64,000 nucleotides of DNA. Origin: Pelomonas paludis. GTDB lineage: Bacteria; Pseudomonadota; Gammaproteobacteria; Burkholderiales; Burkholderiaceae_C. Of the stretch, positions 1-8,485 are shown piece by piece. The stretch is taken from contig NZ_JBDPZD010000001.1 of NCBI RefSeq assembly GCF_039872745.1, forward strand, positions 744,001-808,000. Direction: 5' to 3'. A model generated the notes under the pieces. It was not told the origin of the DNA. It did no database searches and was given only the letters and a program-made list of their open reading frames with translations. Every line of letters starts with the position of its first letter. Within the stretch, counting starts at the first letter, position 1. Made by a program: the position numbers and the translations under genes.

Positions 1-1035
<1,035 letters not shown>

Positions 1036-1036
1036 C

Positions 1037-1540
1037 GTGGAAGGCTCGGCGCCGACAGCTCACGGCCGAAGGCACACCCGAGGCCTAGCTACCTGGCGTG
1101 GGCTCGTTGGCTTGATAGCGGTTGTCTGCATCTTCCGGTTCTGCACCTGGGCGGTCAAAGATGAAAATGTTGGCCTCCTAGAGGTGGTCGCGTCACCGGA
1201 CGATGCGATGTATGCGGCTCGCCTCGAGCACTTTGGTGGCGCCTTTGGGGCCGGCTACTGCTCGACCTATTTAATCGTTCGTGGAGGCAAGAAGGCGTCG
1301 GCAAGTGCGCTGAGCTACAGCGATGTCGAAGACGAAGTTGTGCTCGAAGGGAATTGCGGTTCGGAGCTTGAAATGAACTGGACGGGGCCTCGAGACCTTC
1401 GCGTTCGAGTGCTGAAAGGCCGGGTCTATCGGTTGCGCAACAAGCATCCGCAGCCGAACGTGAACGTGGCGTTCGAGTTTGGTAGCGAGGTCGTTCGAAC
1501 GGACTTGGTTGACCCCAACGCGTCGGGTGCCGGGCGCTGA
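1037..1540 (+). CDS. Hypothetical protein with one N-terminal membrane segment
   Basis: A 167-residue frame begins with GTG one base after the recQ stop. A hydrophobic stretch LVGLIAVVCIFRFCTW at about residues 23-38 looks like a membrane anchor or uncleaved signal. The rest is a soluble, beta-rich domain with two cysteines (YCST, GNCGS) and the pattern TGPRDLRVRVLKGRVYRL. No family is recognised. Base composition is lower in GC than recQ, which suggests accessory DNA. The GTG start has no convincing Shine-Dalgarno sequence, so the true start may be further downstream. The close spacing to recQ would permit cotranscription, but nothing in the sequence links the functions. Confidence 0.55.
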   Translation: MEGSAPTAHGRRHTRGLATWRGLVGLIAVVCIFRFCTWAVKDENVGLLEVVASPDDAMYAARLEHFGGAFGAGYCSTYLIVRGGKKASASALSYSDVEDEVVLEGNCGSELEMNWTGPRDLRVRVLKGRVYRLRNKHPQPNVNVAFEFGSEVVRTDLVDPNASGAGR

Positions 1541-1549
1541 GAAGGAACG

Positions 1550-1812
1550 TCAGCGCAGTGCCTCCCCCGCCTGACGACCTAGGGCCCATGACACCCCCAG
1601 ATTGCGACTGCATGGGACGCAGGCGGTTTCCACGCACCTCACAAAGCTGTCCAGGATGGACGGCCAGCCCGCGCGCTGCTGCTCTTCGGAGTGCGTGGGC
1701 TCGCTCTCGAAGGTTTCGCGCACGGTCACGCCCTCGGAGCCTACGCTGAACTCGACCCGCAACTCGCAGTCGCCAAGCTGGGCCGCGATCAACCGGTGCA
1801 TCTCCACCGCCG
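1550..1812 (-). pseudogene. Truncated SRPBCC (AHSA1-type) gene relic
   Basis: About 60 residues read on the minus strand (HRLIAAQLGDCELRVEF, then VTVRETFESEPTHSEEQQ and GWPSILDSFVRCVE). They match the C-terminal half of the intact SRPBCC protein at 4131-4538 nearly residue for residue. The first 75 or so residues of the family are missing: similarity stops at about 1812, eleven bases before the stop codon of the neighbouring oxidoreductase. The C-terminal tail after RCVE is unrelated to the intact copy. It is therefore a 5'-deleted duplicate, probably not functional. The intact and broken copies flank the cupin/oxidoreductase segment, which suggests a duplication or insertion event around that segment. 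Confidence 0.75.
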
Positions 1813-1822
1813 TTGGCGGTGC

Positions 1823-2977
1823 TCAGAGCAAGGGCCTCGTGGCGTTCTTCTGGGCTTTGAGGACCAGCTCCGCCGCCAGCAGCGCCTGGTCCTGGCTTTG
1901 TGCCGTCTCGGTGCGGTTGACGATGTCGGCGACAAACTGGCGCCCGAAGGGCAAGTCGATCTGGCTGCAGTCGAAGTAGCGGGCTTCCTTGCGGTCAACG
2001 ATCAGCAGGTGATTGGCGCCCTTGCGGCCCGTAGGGTCGATGTATTTGCGCAGCTCGATATAGCCTTCTGTCCCGAGGATGAAGAGGCGCCCGTCGCCCC
2101 ACGTTCCTAAGCCGTCTGGCGTGTACCAGTCGACCCGCACGTAGCCGGTGCCGCCATTGCCGGCCAGGATCATGTCGCCGAAGTCTTCGAACTCGGGATG
2201 CGCCGCGTGGGCCAGATTGCCCACTTGGGAGGCGACCACCTTGGCCTTGCTGGAGTTTGTGTAGAACAGGAACTGGTCGGCCTGGTGCGAGCCGATGTCG
2301 CACAAGATGCCGCCATGCCGGCGCCGCTCGAAGAACCAGGCCGGGCGTACCGGCGCATTGACGCGGTGCGGCGCCAGATTGACGGTCTGCACCACCTTGC
2401 CGATGGCACCCGCCCGCACCAGCTCACCCGCCTTGACCGCCGATGGCACCTCCAGGCGTTCGGAATACATGATCGCGAACTTGCGCTTGGTTTCGCGCAC
2501 CGCCTTGCGCACGGCGGCCAGCTGGGTCAGCGTGGTGATGGCCGGTTTGTCGCTCAGGTAATCCTTGTCGGCCTTCATGACGCGAATGCCGAGCGGGGCG
2601 CGCTGGTCAGGGATGGGCGCGGCCAGCACCAGCGCAATGCTCCGGTCCTGCAGGATCGCGTCTTCGCTGGCGGCTTCGGGGACGTTCCCGAACTGCGCGC
2701 GGAAGTCGGCCAGCTGCTTGTCCTTCAGGCCTTCGGTATTGGTCGACAACACCGACACCAGCGTGCCGCCACCGCGCAGCACCGCGGCCGTCATGCTCAT
2801 GATGTGATAGTGGTCCAGCCCGATCACCGCGAAGCGGAGGCTGGGCTGCGGCCCTGATGCGGCGGGGGTATCCGGGGCCAGCACCTGGTGCGAGATGTTC
2901 TCTGCCGCGCCGGCGAACTGAGCGGCCCCGGCCAAGCCGGCAAGTTGCAGGAAGCTCCTGCGGTCGAACGGGTTCAT
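1823..2977 (-). CDS. Gfo/Idh/MocA-family NAD(P)-dependent oxidoreductase, exported by the Tat pathway
   Basis: The protein has 384 residues. The N-terminus NPFDRRSFLQLAGLAGAAQF is a twin-arginine signal. The Rossmann domain starts at about residue 47 (RFAVIGLDHYHI). DKPAITTL carries the family's EKP-like lysine region. The C-terminal dehydrogenase domain contains GGILCDIGSHQADQFLFY, matching the family's substrate-binding G-x-H pattern. Members oxidise or epimerise sugars and inositols, and Tat-exported versions carry their cofactor across the membrane. The start overlaps the stop of the upstream cupin gene (ATGA), so the two are translationally coupled and probably act on the same substrate. 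The substrate cannot be read from sequence. Confidence 0.88.
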   Translation of the reverse strand: MNPFDRRSFLQLAGLAGAAQFAGAAENISHQVLAPDTPAASGPQPSLRFAVIGLDHYHIMSMTAAVLRGGGTLVSVLSTNTEGLKDKQLADFRAQFGNVPEAASEDAILQDRSIALVLAAPIPDQRAPLGIRVMKADKDYLSDKPAITTLTQLAAVRKAVRETKRKFAIMYSERLEVPSAVKAGELVRAGAIGKVVQTVNLAPHRVNAPVRPAWFFERRRHGGILCDIGSHQADQFLFYTNSSKAKVVASQVGNLAHAAHPEFEDFGDMILAGNGGTGYVRVDWYTPDGLGTWGDGRLFILGTEGYIELRKYIDPTGRKGANHLLIVDRKEARYFDCSQIDLPFGRQFVADIVNRTETAQSQDQALLAAELVLKAQKNATRPLL

Positions 2978-3447
2978 GGGGCCCTGCTCGCCTTCTCGGC
3001 CTGCTCCAGCCGCCGGGTTTCAGCCGACGACCAATTGACCACGTGATAGACCGCCGGCACCGAGCCGACATTGCGCAGCGCATGCATCGAATTGCTGGCA
3101 TTGAAGACCACAGATCCGGGCGAGAGACGCTTCCACTCTCCGCCCGACAAGACCTCGACCGTGCCTTCGCGCAGGATCACCAGCTCCTCGTTCACGTGCT
3201 TGTGCGGCGCGTGCGAGGTCGTGCCCGGCTGCAGCGTCGTGATGTGCAGCTCCAGCTCTTCGAGCGTGGCCGTGGGGGCCCTGACGACCTGGCGGTATTC
3301 GCCCACGTCGGTCTTGCGGACCGGGATCTCGCTCCAGTCGATGGCCAGGGGCCCCAGGACCGCCTTGTCCGCATGAGCGAGGGAAACGACGGCACAGGTC
3401 AGGCTGGCTGACAACAAGGCGATCAGCAGGTCGCGACGGCTCACCAT
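2974..3447 (-). CDS. Exported cupin-domain protein
   Basis: The start chosen is ATG at 3447, because GGAGAC lies 5 bases upstream and the protein then begins MVSRRDLLIALLSASLTCAVV, a signal sequence of Tat type. A longer frame to 3507 lacks a ribosome site. The 157-residue product contains a single cupin barrel: metal-binding motif 1 reads HAPHKHVNEELVILREG, and motif 2 includes SPGSVVFNASNSMHALRNVG. Such small cupins act as sugar isomerases, dioxygenases or sensors. Its stop codon overlaps the start of the following oxidoreductase, so it is the first gene of a two-gene operon for a periplasmic conversion of unknown substrate. Confidence 0.85.
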   Translation of the reverse strand: MVSRRDLLIALLSASLTCAVVSLAHADKAVLGPLAIDWSEIPVRKTDVGEYRQVVRAPTATLEELELHITTLQPGTTSHAPHKHVNEELVILREGTVEVLSGGEWKRLSPGSVVFNASNSMHALRNVGSVPAVYHVVNWSSAETRRLEQAEKASRAP

Positions 3448-3665
3448 AGGGTCTCCAAGACGAGGTGGGTGGATGACACGGGCGGCTACATCAGCCGCCT
3501 GGGTCACGCTACCAGCAAGTGGTGAGGGTGGATATGGAGCGCATCGAGGGGGTCAAGGTAGCCGCCGTGCGTCCCGGCGGCCGCATTGGGGCCCGCTAAC
3601 CCGTCCTATCGCCGAAGCGTTCACGCGCCCTCATTGCGCCGGTGGTGTTGTTGAGCGTGAAGACC

Positions 3666-4064
3666 TCAGCACTTGAGACTCGATGCCCCGTGCAAGCCGA
3701 CGATGACGGCATCGACCGTCCATGCGGGCTGCCACTGCGGCATCGATAGTCCAACTTTCACGATTGCTGAGTGGTCACTGCCAAACACCCAGTAGGTGCA
3801 GACAGCACAGCTTGAACCCCGGTTTACGTAGCGGAATCCGATCGGAATGGCCATGCGCACGGCCCCGAGTTTTCGGGCGACGATCGGCGACTCATTGATC
3901 GCAGCGCGAGCGTCTCGATGGGCTTTCGAGAGCGAGACCCAGGCCAACATCACCGCCAGGAGTGCCGCCACCACCAGCGCGAAGACCACCCGGCCCGTAC
4001 GCAGCCGACCGACGCGGAGCTTCTCTTGCAGAGACTTGGAAAGTAGGGAGGACGCCGCAGGCAT
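3666..4064 (-). CDS. Small membrane-anchored protein, possibly Coa1-like
   Basis: The protein has 132 residues with one transmembrane helix at about 23-46 (RTGRVVFALVVAALLAVMLAWV), followed by a soluble domain. The pattern ESPIVARKLG, then a short spacer, then AIPIGFRYVN and a Trp-containing strand resembles bacterial proteins related to the cytochrome oxidase assembly factor Coa1. The resemblance is weak and made by eye. The 218-base stretch before it (3448-3665) shows nothing recognisable. No Shine-Dalgarno sequence precedes the ATG, so start and function are uncertain. Confidence 0.5.
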   Translation of the reverse strand: MPAASSLLSKSLQEKLRVGRLRTGRVVFALVVAALLAVMLAWVSLSKAHRDARAAINESPIVARKLGAVRMAIPIGFRYVNRGSSCAVCTYWVFGSDHSAIVKVGLSMPQWQPAWTVDAVIVGLHGASSLKC

Positions 4065-4130
4065 GGAGGCGAATTCTGGCTTCGACTGCGGTTTGCCGAA
4101 TGGGTTGGGACTCAGCCAAAGCGCTGAGCT

Positions 4131-4538
4131 TCAGCCCCGCCCCTCCACGTACCTCACAAAGCTGTCCAGAATCGCCTGCCACCCGGCGCGCTGCTGCTCC
4201 TCGGAGTGCGTGGGCTCGCCGTCAAAGGTCTCGCGCACCGTCACGCCCTCGGGCCCCTCGCTAAACTCCACGCGCAGTTCGCGGTCACCGAGCTGGGACA
4301 CGATCAGCCGGTGCGGCTCCACGGCCGAGTAGGTGCCCGCAAAGTCGAAGCCGAAGCTGCCGTCCTTGGCCTCCATGCGCGACGAGAACTGGCCGCCCAC
4401 GCGCAGGTCCACGCTGGCGGCGGTGGTGTGCCAGTCGGGAGACGCGGTGTTCCACACCTTGATGGCCTCGGGGTCGCTCCAGGCCGCCCAGACGGCTGAG
4501 AGCGGGGCGCGGACGAGGGCTTGGACGGTGATCTTCAT
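4131..4538 (-). CDS. SRPBCC-domain protein (AHSA1 / polyketide-cyclase-like)
   Basis: The start is ATG at 4538, preceded by GAAAGG; a TTG one codon upstream is less likely. The 135-residue product shows the family pattern throughout: KITVQALVRAPLSAVWAAWSD, the W-N-x-A-S-P-D-WHTT segment, RVGGQFSSRMEAKDGS, FDFAGTYSAVEPHRL, and the C-terminal helix EEQQRAGWQAILDSFVRYVE. These proteins form a helix-grip fold with a deep hydrophobic pocket and bind small lipophilic ligands. Members of this type often sit near stress or solvent-response genes. A 5'-deleted copy lies at 1550-1812. Confidence 0.9.
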   Translation of the reverse strand: MKITVQALVRAPLSAVWAAWSDPEAIKVWNTASPDWHTTAASVDLRVGGQFSSRMEAKDGSFGFDFAGTYSAVEPHRLIVSQLGDRELRVEFSEGPEGVTVRETFDGEPTHSEEQQRAGWQAILDSFVRYVEGRG

Positions 4539-4658
4539 CAAGTGCCTTTCGAAGTGGTGTCTCTCAACGTGCGACGGGGCTCAGGATCGACAGGATTGTG
4601 GGGGTGCAGCTTCTCTGCTCAGATTCCGTCAATCAAAGATTCCATCGAGGAGCCCCGC

Positions 4659-5078
4659 ATGCAAAAGCCGCCCACCTGGTTCGTCGTCGTCGCCGTTCTG
4701 GCCTTGCTCTGGAACGCCTTTGGACTGATGGCCGTGTTGATGGATGCCCTGGCCACGCCCGAGCAACTGGCCGCGCTGCCGGCTGACCAGCAGACCTTGC
4801 GACAGGCCCGGCCGCTCTGGTCGGTGGCAGCAAGCTTTGTGGCGGTGGTGGGCGGCACGCTCGGCTGTCTGGCCCTGCTGCTGCGCAAGCGCTGGGCGGT
4901 GCCGGTGTTGGTGGCGTCGTTCGTCGGCGTGGTGCTGCAGGACATCGGCCTCGTCATGCAGGCCGGCACCTCGGCAATTCCCCAGGCCGCGTTCATCCTG
5001 CAGGGCTTGGTGTTGGTGATTGCGGTGGCGCTGGTGGACCTGGCGCGGCGCGCGGTGGCGAAGGGGTGGTTGGGCTAG
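4659..5078 (+). CDS. Small integral membrane protein, four predicted helices
   Basis: The start is ATG at 4659 with GAGGAG 6 bases upstream. The 139 residues contain four hydrophobic segments: FVVVAVLALLWNAFGLMAVL, SVAASFVAVVGGTLGCLALLL, AVPVLVASFVGVVLQDIGLV and AAFILQGLVLVIAVALVDLA. The second and third are separated by LRKRW on the expected cytoplasmic side. This looks like the small four-helix 'sugar transporter / DoxX-like' hypothetical proteins common in Proteobacteria. No catalytic residues are apparent. It is divergent from the SRPBCC gene, with 120 bases between the starts. Confidence 0.75.
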   Translation: MQKPPTWFVVVAVLALLWNAFGLMAVLMDALATPEQLAALPADQQTLRQARPLWSVAASFVAVVGGTLGCLALLLRKRWAVPVLVASFVGVVLQDIGLVMQAGTSAIPQAAFILQGLVLVIAVALVDLARRAVAKGWLG

Positions 5079-5171
5079 CAACGCGCCTGCGCTTTGACTC
5101 GTGGGGGTATCGCCCTGGCCGCGCTGCGGCTAGCCTGCGCAGCTTCCCGCAACAGCCCTAGGGAGACCCTC

Positions 5172-5738
5172 ATGCGACTCCTCCGCCTTCTCTCCGTATC
5201 GGCCCTGGCTCTGGCCAGCGTCGCCTTCGTCCTGCCCGCGCAGGCCGAGCCCAACGCCTACCTGTTTCTCAAGGGCTCCAAGGGCGACATCAAAGGCGAC
5301 TCCCGGGTCAAAGGCCGCGAGGACGCCATCGTCGTCATCGCTGCCAGCCACGAGCTCAACTCGCCGCGCGACGCGGCATCGGGCCTGCCCTCGGGCAAGC
5401 GCCAGCACCGGCCCTTCGTCATCACCAAGGAGCTGGACCGCAGCACCCCGCTGCTGCGCCATGCCCTGGTGACCAACGAGACCCTGCCCAGCGCCACAAT
5501 CGACTTCTACCGCCCCACCCCGCGCGGTGGTCTGGCAGTGGAGGAAAAGTACCTGACCATCAAGCTCACCAATGCCAGCATTGCCACCATCCGGCAGGTG
5601 ATGCTCAACAACAAGAACCCCGAGCTCGTCCGCTATGCGCAGAACGAGGAGGTCAGCTTCACCTACCAAAAGATCGAGTGGATCTGGGTGGACGGGGGCG
5701 TCACGGCCAGTGACGACTGGCAGGCCCCGATCAACTGA
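5172..5738 (+). CDS. Hcp-family (type VI secretion tube-like) protein with a Sec signal peptide
   Basis: The start is ATG at 5172 with AGGGAGA upstream. Residues 1-26 form a classical signal peptide (LLRLLSVSALALASVAF, cleavage after AQA). The mature part follows the Hcp beta-barrel pattern: YLFLKGSKGDIKGDSRVKG, then RPFVITKELDRSTPLLRHAL with LPSATIDFYRP, then KYLTIKLTNASI and VSFTYQKIEW. True T6SS Hcp is cytoplasmic and has no signal peptide, so this is an exported relative whose role is unknown. No other T6SS gene lies in the window. A second exported Hcp-like gene, with a PEP-CTERM tail, is at 37124-38401. Confidence 0.85.
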   Translation: MRLLRLLSVSALALASVAFVLPAQAEPNAYLFLKGSKGDIKGDSRVKGREDAIVVIAASHELNSPRDAASGLPSGKRQHRPFVITKELDRSTPLLRHALVTNETLPSATIDFYRPTPRGGLAVEEKYLTIKLTNASIATIRQVMLNNKNPELVRYAQNEEVSFTYQKIEWIWVDGGVTASDDWQAPIN

Positions 5739-5754
5739 TCGAACAGCTGATCGA

Positions 5755-6660
5755 TCACCCGACGCGCTTCACCGCCGCCTTCAGCAGGTCCAGCACCGCA
5801 TCGCTGCGGGCATTCGCGGTGTGCCCCGGCGGCAGCAGGCCGTGCACGGCCAGTGGCGCCAGGCTCCAGCCGGGCAATACGCGCTCCAGGCTGCCTTCCG
5901 CCACCGCCCTGCGCGCCTCGCCCGCCGGGCGCAGGCCAATGCCCAGGCCCGCATACACGGCGTCGGCCTGGGCCCGCACGTCAGAGCACGCAAAGCGGCC
6001 CGCCACCGGCGCCTCCAAAAAACGGCCACGCGGCCCCACCAGCGGCCAGTGCGTCTGCGGCCGGCCCTGCAGGGCCAGCACGCATTCGTGGCCGGCCAGG
6101 TCCGCCGGGGTGGCGGGGCGCTCGCGCCCCTCAAAGTAGGCCGGCGCCGCCACGGGCACAAAGCGCACTGAGCCTAACGGGCGGCTCAGGCAGGAGGAAT
6201 CCGGCAGGTCGCCAATGCGCACGGCCACGTCGATGCGCTCGGCCACCAGGTCGGGTTCGCTGTCACTGACCAGCAGCTGGATCGCCAGCTGCGGGTGCTG
6301 CTGCAGCAGGCCGACCAGGTCCTGCACAAAGCCGAACTGCGTGGTGGTGGTGCGCACCGCCACGCGCATGCTGCCCTCGACCACGGTGACCGACTGGCGC
6401 AGCGACTGCTCGGCCTCGGCCGCGCTGCGCAGCAGCTGCTCGGCATGCGCCAGAAAGAGCCGGCCCTCGTGCGTGGTGGCCACGCGCCGCGTGGTGCGCA
6501 CCAGCAGCTGCACCCCCAGCCGCGCCTCCAGGCGCGCTACGAGACGGCTCACCACATTGGTCTCGCGCCCCAGCACCAGGCCAGCGGCCGTGAAGCCGCC
6601 CGAGTGCACCACCTGCACGAAGACGCGCAGCTCATCCAGGCTGTCCAGCTTCAAGGTCAT
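5755..6660 (-). CDS. LysR-family transcriptional regulator
   Basis: The protein has 301 residues. The N-terminal winged helix-turn-helix spans about 5-65 (LDELRVFVQVVHSGGFTAAG and the recognition helix NVVSRLVARLEARLGVQLLV). A linker helix follows, then a periplasmic-binding-protein-type effector domain from about residue 90. It is transcribed divergently from the gene at 6778 with about 117 bases between the starts, the classic arrangement for LysR control of its neighbour. It therefore likely regulates the DUF1330-like / peroxiredoxin pair. The effector is unknown. Confidence 0.93.
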   Translation of the reverse strand: MTLKLDSLDELRVFVQVVHSGGFTAAGLVLGRETNVVSRLVARLEARLGVQLLVRTTRRVATTHEGRLFLAHAEQLLRSAAEAEQSLRQSVTVVEGSMRVAVRTTTTQFGFVQDLVGLLQQHPQLAIQLLVSDSEPDLVAERIDVAVRIGDLPDSSCLSRPLGSVRFVPVAAPAYFEGRERPATPADLAGHECVLALQGRPQTHWPLVGPRGRFLEAPVAGRFACSDVRAQADAVYAGLGIGLRPAGEARRAVAEGSLERVLPGWSLAPLAVHGLLPPGHTANARSDAVLDLLKAAVKRVG

Positions 6661-6777
6661 TGCCTCCTAAATTGCGACAAAGTCTCTCACGATTGACGCT
6701 TTTTCTGCGGTGAATGCCTCCCTAGCATGCCGGCCATTCGGCGCTCGCCCCGGGTGCTGTCCACGCCAGGAATCGTC

Positions 6778-7458
6778 ATGCTCTCCCCTTCACGCTTCAC
6801 CCTCACCATGCTCGTCTCGCTGCAGCCCGGCGGCGGCGCAGCGCTCGCCGCCTTCCGCCAGGCCTCAGGCCCGCTGCTGGCGCGGCACGACGTGCGCATC
6901 GAGCGCGTCATCCGCATCCACGGCAAGGGCCAGATCGTGGGCTCGAATGACTTCGAGCAGCCCGACCTCATCCAGCAAATCTCCCTGCCCTCGGCCGAGG
7001 CCTTCAAGGCCTATGTGGCCGACCCCGAGTACCAGGCCCTGGCCCCGGCACGCGATGCCGGCATCCGCCGCATGACGGCCTGCGCCGGCCCCGCGCTCGA
7101 CGTGAGCGCCATCGCCACGCCCGGGCAGGGCGAGGTGGCCGCGCGGCTCTACGGCGTGGGCTTGGTGCGCTTCAAGCCCGCTGGCGAAGCGGGCCTCGAC
7201 GCCTTCAACCGCCAAGCCCAGCCGCTCTTTGCGCGCCACGGCATGCACGTCGAATCCATGCAGCACGTGGTGCAGGTGATGACGCCGGTGGGAAACCCCG
7301 AGGGCCTCGCCCCGCAGCGCGTGGTCGTCTTCTTCCTGGACGACGCAGCCCGCCTGCCCGCCTACGCCGCCGACCCCGAGTACCGCCACCTCGCCCCGCT
7401 GCGCGACGACGGCCTGGTGCGCTACGACTTCTTCCTAGGCACCGTCCCTCAAGCCTGA
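6778..7458 (+). CDS. Two-domain DUF1330 / ABM-like protein
   Basis: The start is ATG at 6778 with AGGA about 7 bases upstream. The 226 residues consist of two similar halves. Each has a ferredoxin-like pattern ending in a paired motif: KAYVADPEYQALAPARDAGI in the first and PAYAADPEYRHLAPLRDDGL in the second. Each is preceded by a strand on QISLPSAEAF or VVVFFLDDAARL. This is a fused tandem of DUF1330-type domains, which normally dimerise. The function of the family is unsettled. It is divergent from the LysR gene and 12 bases upstream of the peroxiredoxin gene, so the two are probably one operon under LysR control. Confidence 0.8.
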   Translation: MLSPSRFTLTMLVSLQPGGGAALAAFRQASGPLLARHDVRIERVIRIHGKGQIVGSNDFEQPDLIQQISLPSAEAFKAYVADPEYQALAPARDAGIRRMTACAGPALDVSAIATPGQGEVAARLYGVGLVRFKPAGEAGLDAFNRQAQPLFARHGMHVESMQHVVQVMTPVGNPEGLAPQRVVVFFLDDAARLPAYAADPEYRHLAPLRDDGLVRYDFFLGTVPQA

Positions 7459-7470
7459 AGGAGCGCAGGA

Positions 7471-8343
7471 ATGAACTACCGCAACCTGCTCCGCAACACC
7501 GTCTTCATGGCCTACTTCAATGCCATCACGGTGGCTGCTGTTGTCGCCGGCTGGCGCCTGCTGCAGGGCGCACCTGTCCTCGGTTGGCTGGGCGTGCTGC
7601 TCACCACCGCGCCGCTGGTGGCCTACGTCAGCTACGCGCTGCTCACACTGCGCGTGGCACGCACCTCGCAGCGCCTGCCGCTCATCGGCGCCCAGGCCGT
7701 GCTGGGCGTAGCGCTGGCCGCCTACGGCGCGCTGGCGTCACCCGAGGGCTGGCTGCCGTTGGCGCTGGCCGGGGCCTTCCTGCTCGGCTTCATCTGGTAC
7801 GCCTACAGCTTTGCCGGCTTCCTGGGCGCACGGCCCAGCCCGCGCCTCGCGCCGGGCCAGCGCCTGCCCGACTTTGTGCTGCGTGACGCGCAAGGCCAAG
7901 CCGTCACCTCGGCGCATTTGTTCAAGCAGCCCCTGGTGCTGATCTTCTATCGCGGCAACTGGTGCCCTTTCTGCATGGCCCAGGTCAAGGAGCTGGCCCA
8001 GCGCTACCGCGACATCGAAGCCCTCGGCGCCGGCATCGCCTTCATCTCGCCCCAGCCGCAAGCCAAAAGCGCCGCACTCTCACAGCGCTTCGAGATCCCG
8101 GCGCGCTTCCTGGTGGACGAGGGCAACACCCTCGCCCGCCAGCTCGGCATCGACTCGGCCTGGGGCATCCCCACCGGCCTGCAGGCCCTGGGCTACGCCA
8201 GCGACACCGTGATGCCCACGGTCGTCATCACCGCCCCCGGTGGCCGCATCCTGTGGGCTGACGAGACCGACAACTACCGGGTGCGGCCTGAGCCGGGCAC
8301 CTACCTTGAGGTGCTGAGGCGGGAGGCGTTGGTGGCGGCGTAG
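7471..8343 (+). CDS. Membrane-anchored peroxiredoxin-like (AhpC/TSA, redoxin) protein
   Basis: The protein has 290 residues; the start is ATG at 7471 with GAAGGAG upstream. The first 115 residues hold four transmembrane helices. The C-terminal domain starts at about 128 (PRLAPGQRLPDFVLRDAQG) and has the thioredoxin fold with FYRGNWCPFCMAQVKEL. That gives a CxxC in which the first cysteine is expected to be peroxidatic. Later elements include FISPQPQAKSAAL and cis-Pro VMPTVVITAPGGRI. It should reduce peroxides or disulfides at the membrane surface. Fusion of a membrane module to PRX-like2-type redoxins is known but not common. It is in an operon with the preceding gene. Confidence 0.88.
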   Translation: MNYRNLLRNTVFMAYFNAITVAAVVAGWRLLQGAPVLGWLGVLLTTAPLVAYVSYALLTLRVARTSQRLPLIGAQAVLGVALAAYGALASPEGWLPLALAGAFLLGFIWYAYSFAGFLGARPSPRLAPGQRLPDFVLRDAQGQAVTSAHLFKQPLVLIFYRGNWCPFCMAQVKELAQRYRDIEALGAGIAFISPQPQAKSAALSQRFEIPARFLVDEGNTLARQLGIDSAWGIPTGLQALGYASDTVMPTVVITAPGGRILWADETDNYRVRPEPGTYLEVLRREALVAA

Positions 8344-8485
8344 GTGGGGCTATTTGGTTCGCGCGAGCTGGCTCTGAGGCTCGCACCGCGATGGGCGACA
8401 TCGCTGACGCAACGCCGTCATTCCACGTGACTGTGAGCAAGGGCGGCTCGACGGAGATGCCGGGCAGCTGGCGTCGAGATCGGCG

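Noticed and set aside
5172..5738. Part of a type VI secretion cluster
   Set aside because: No tss, vgrG, clpV or other T6SS genes are present anywhere in the window, and the protein has a signal peptide.
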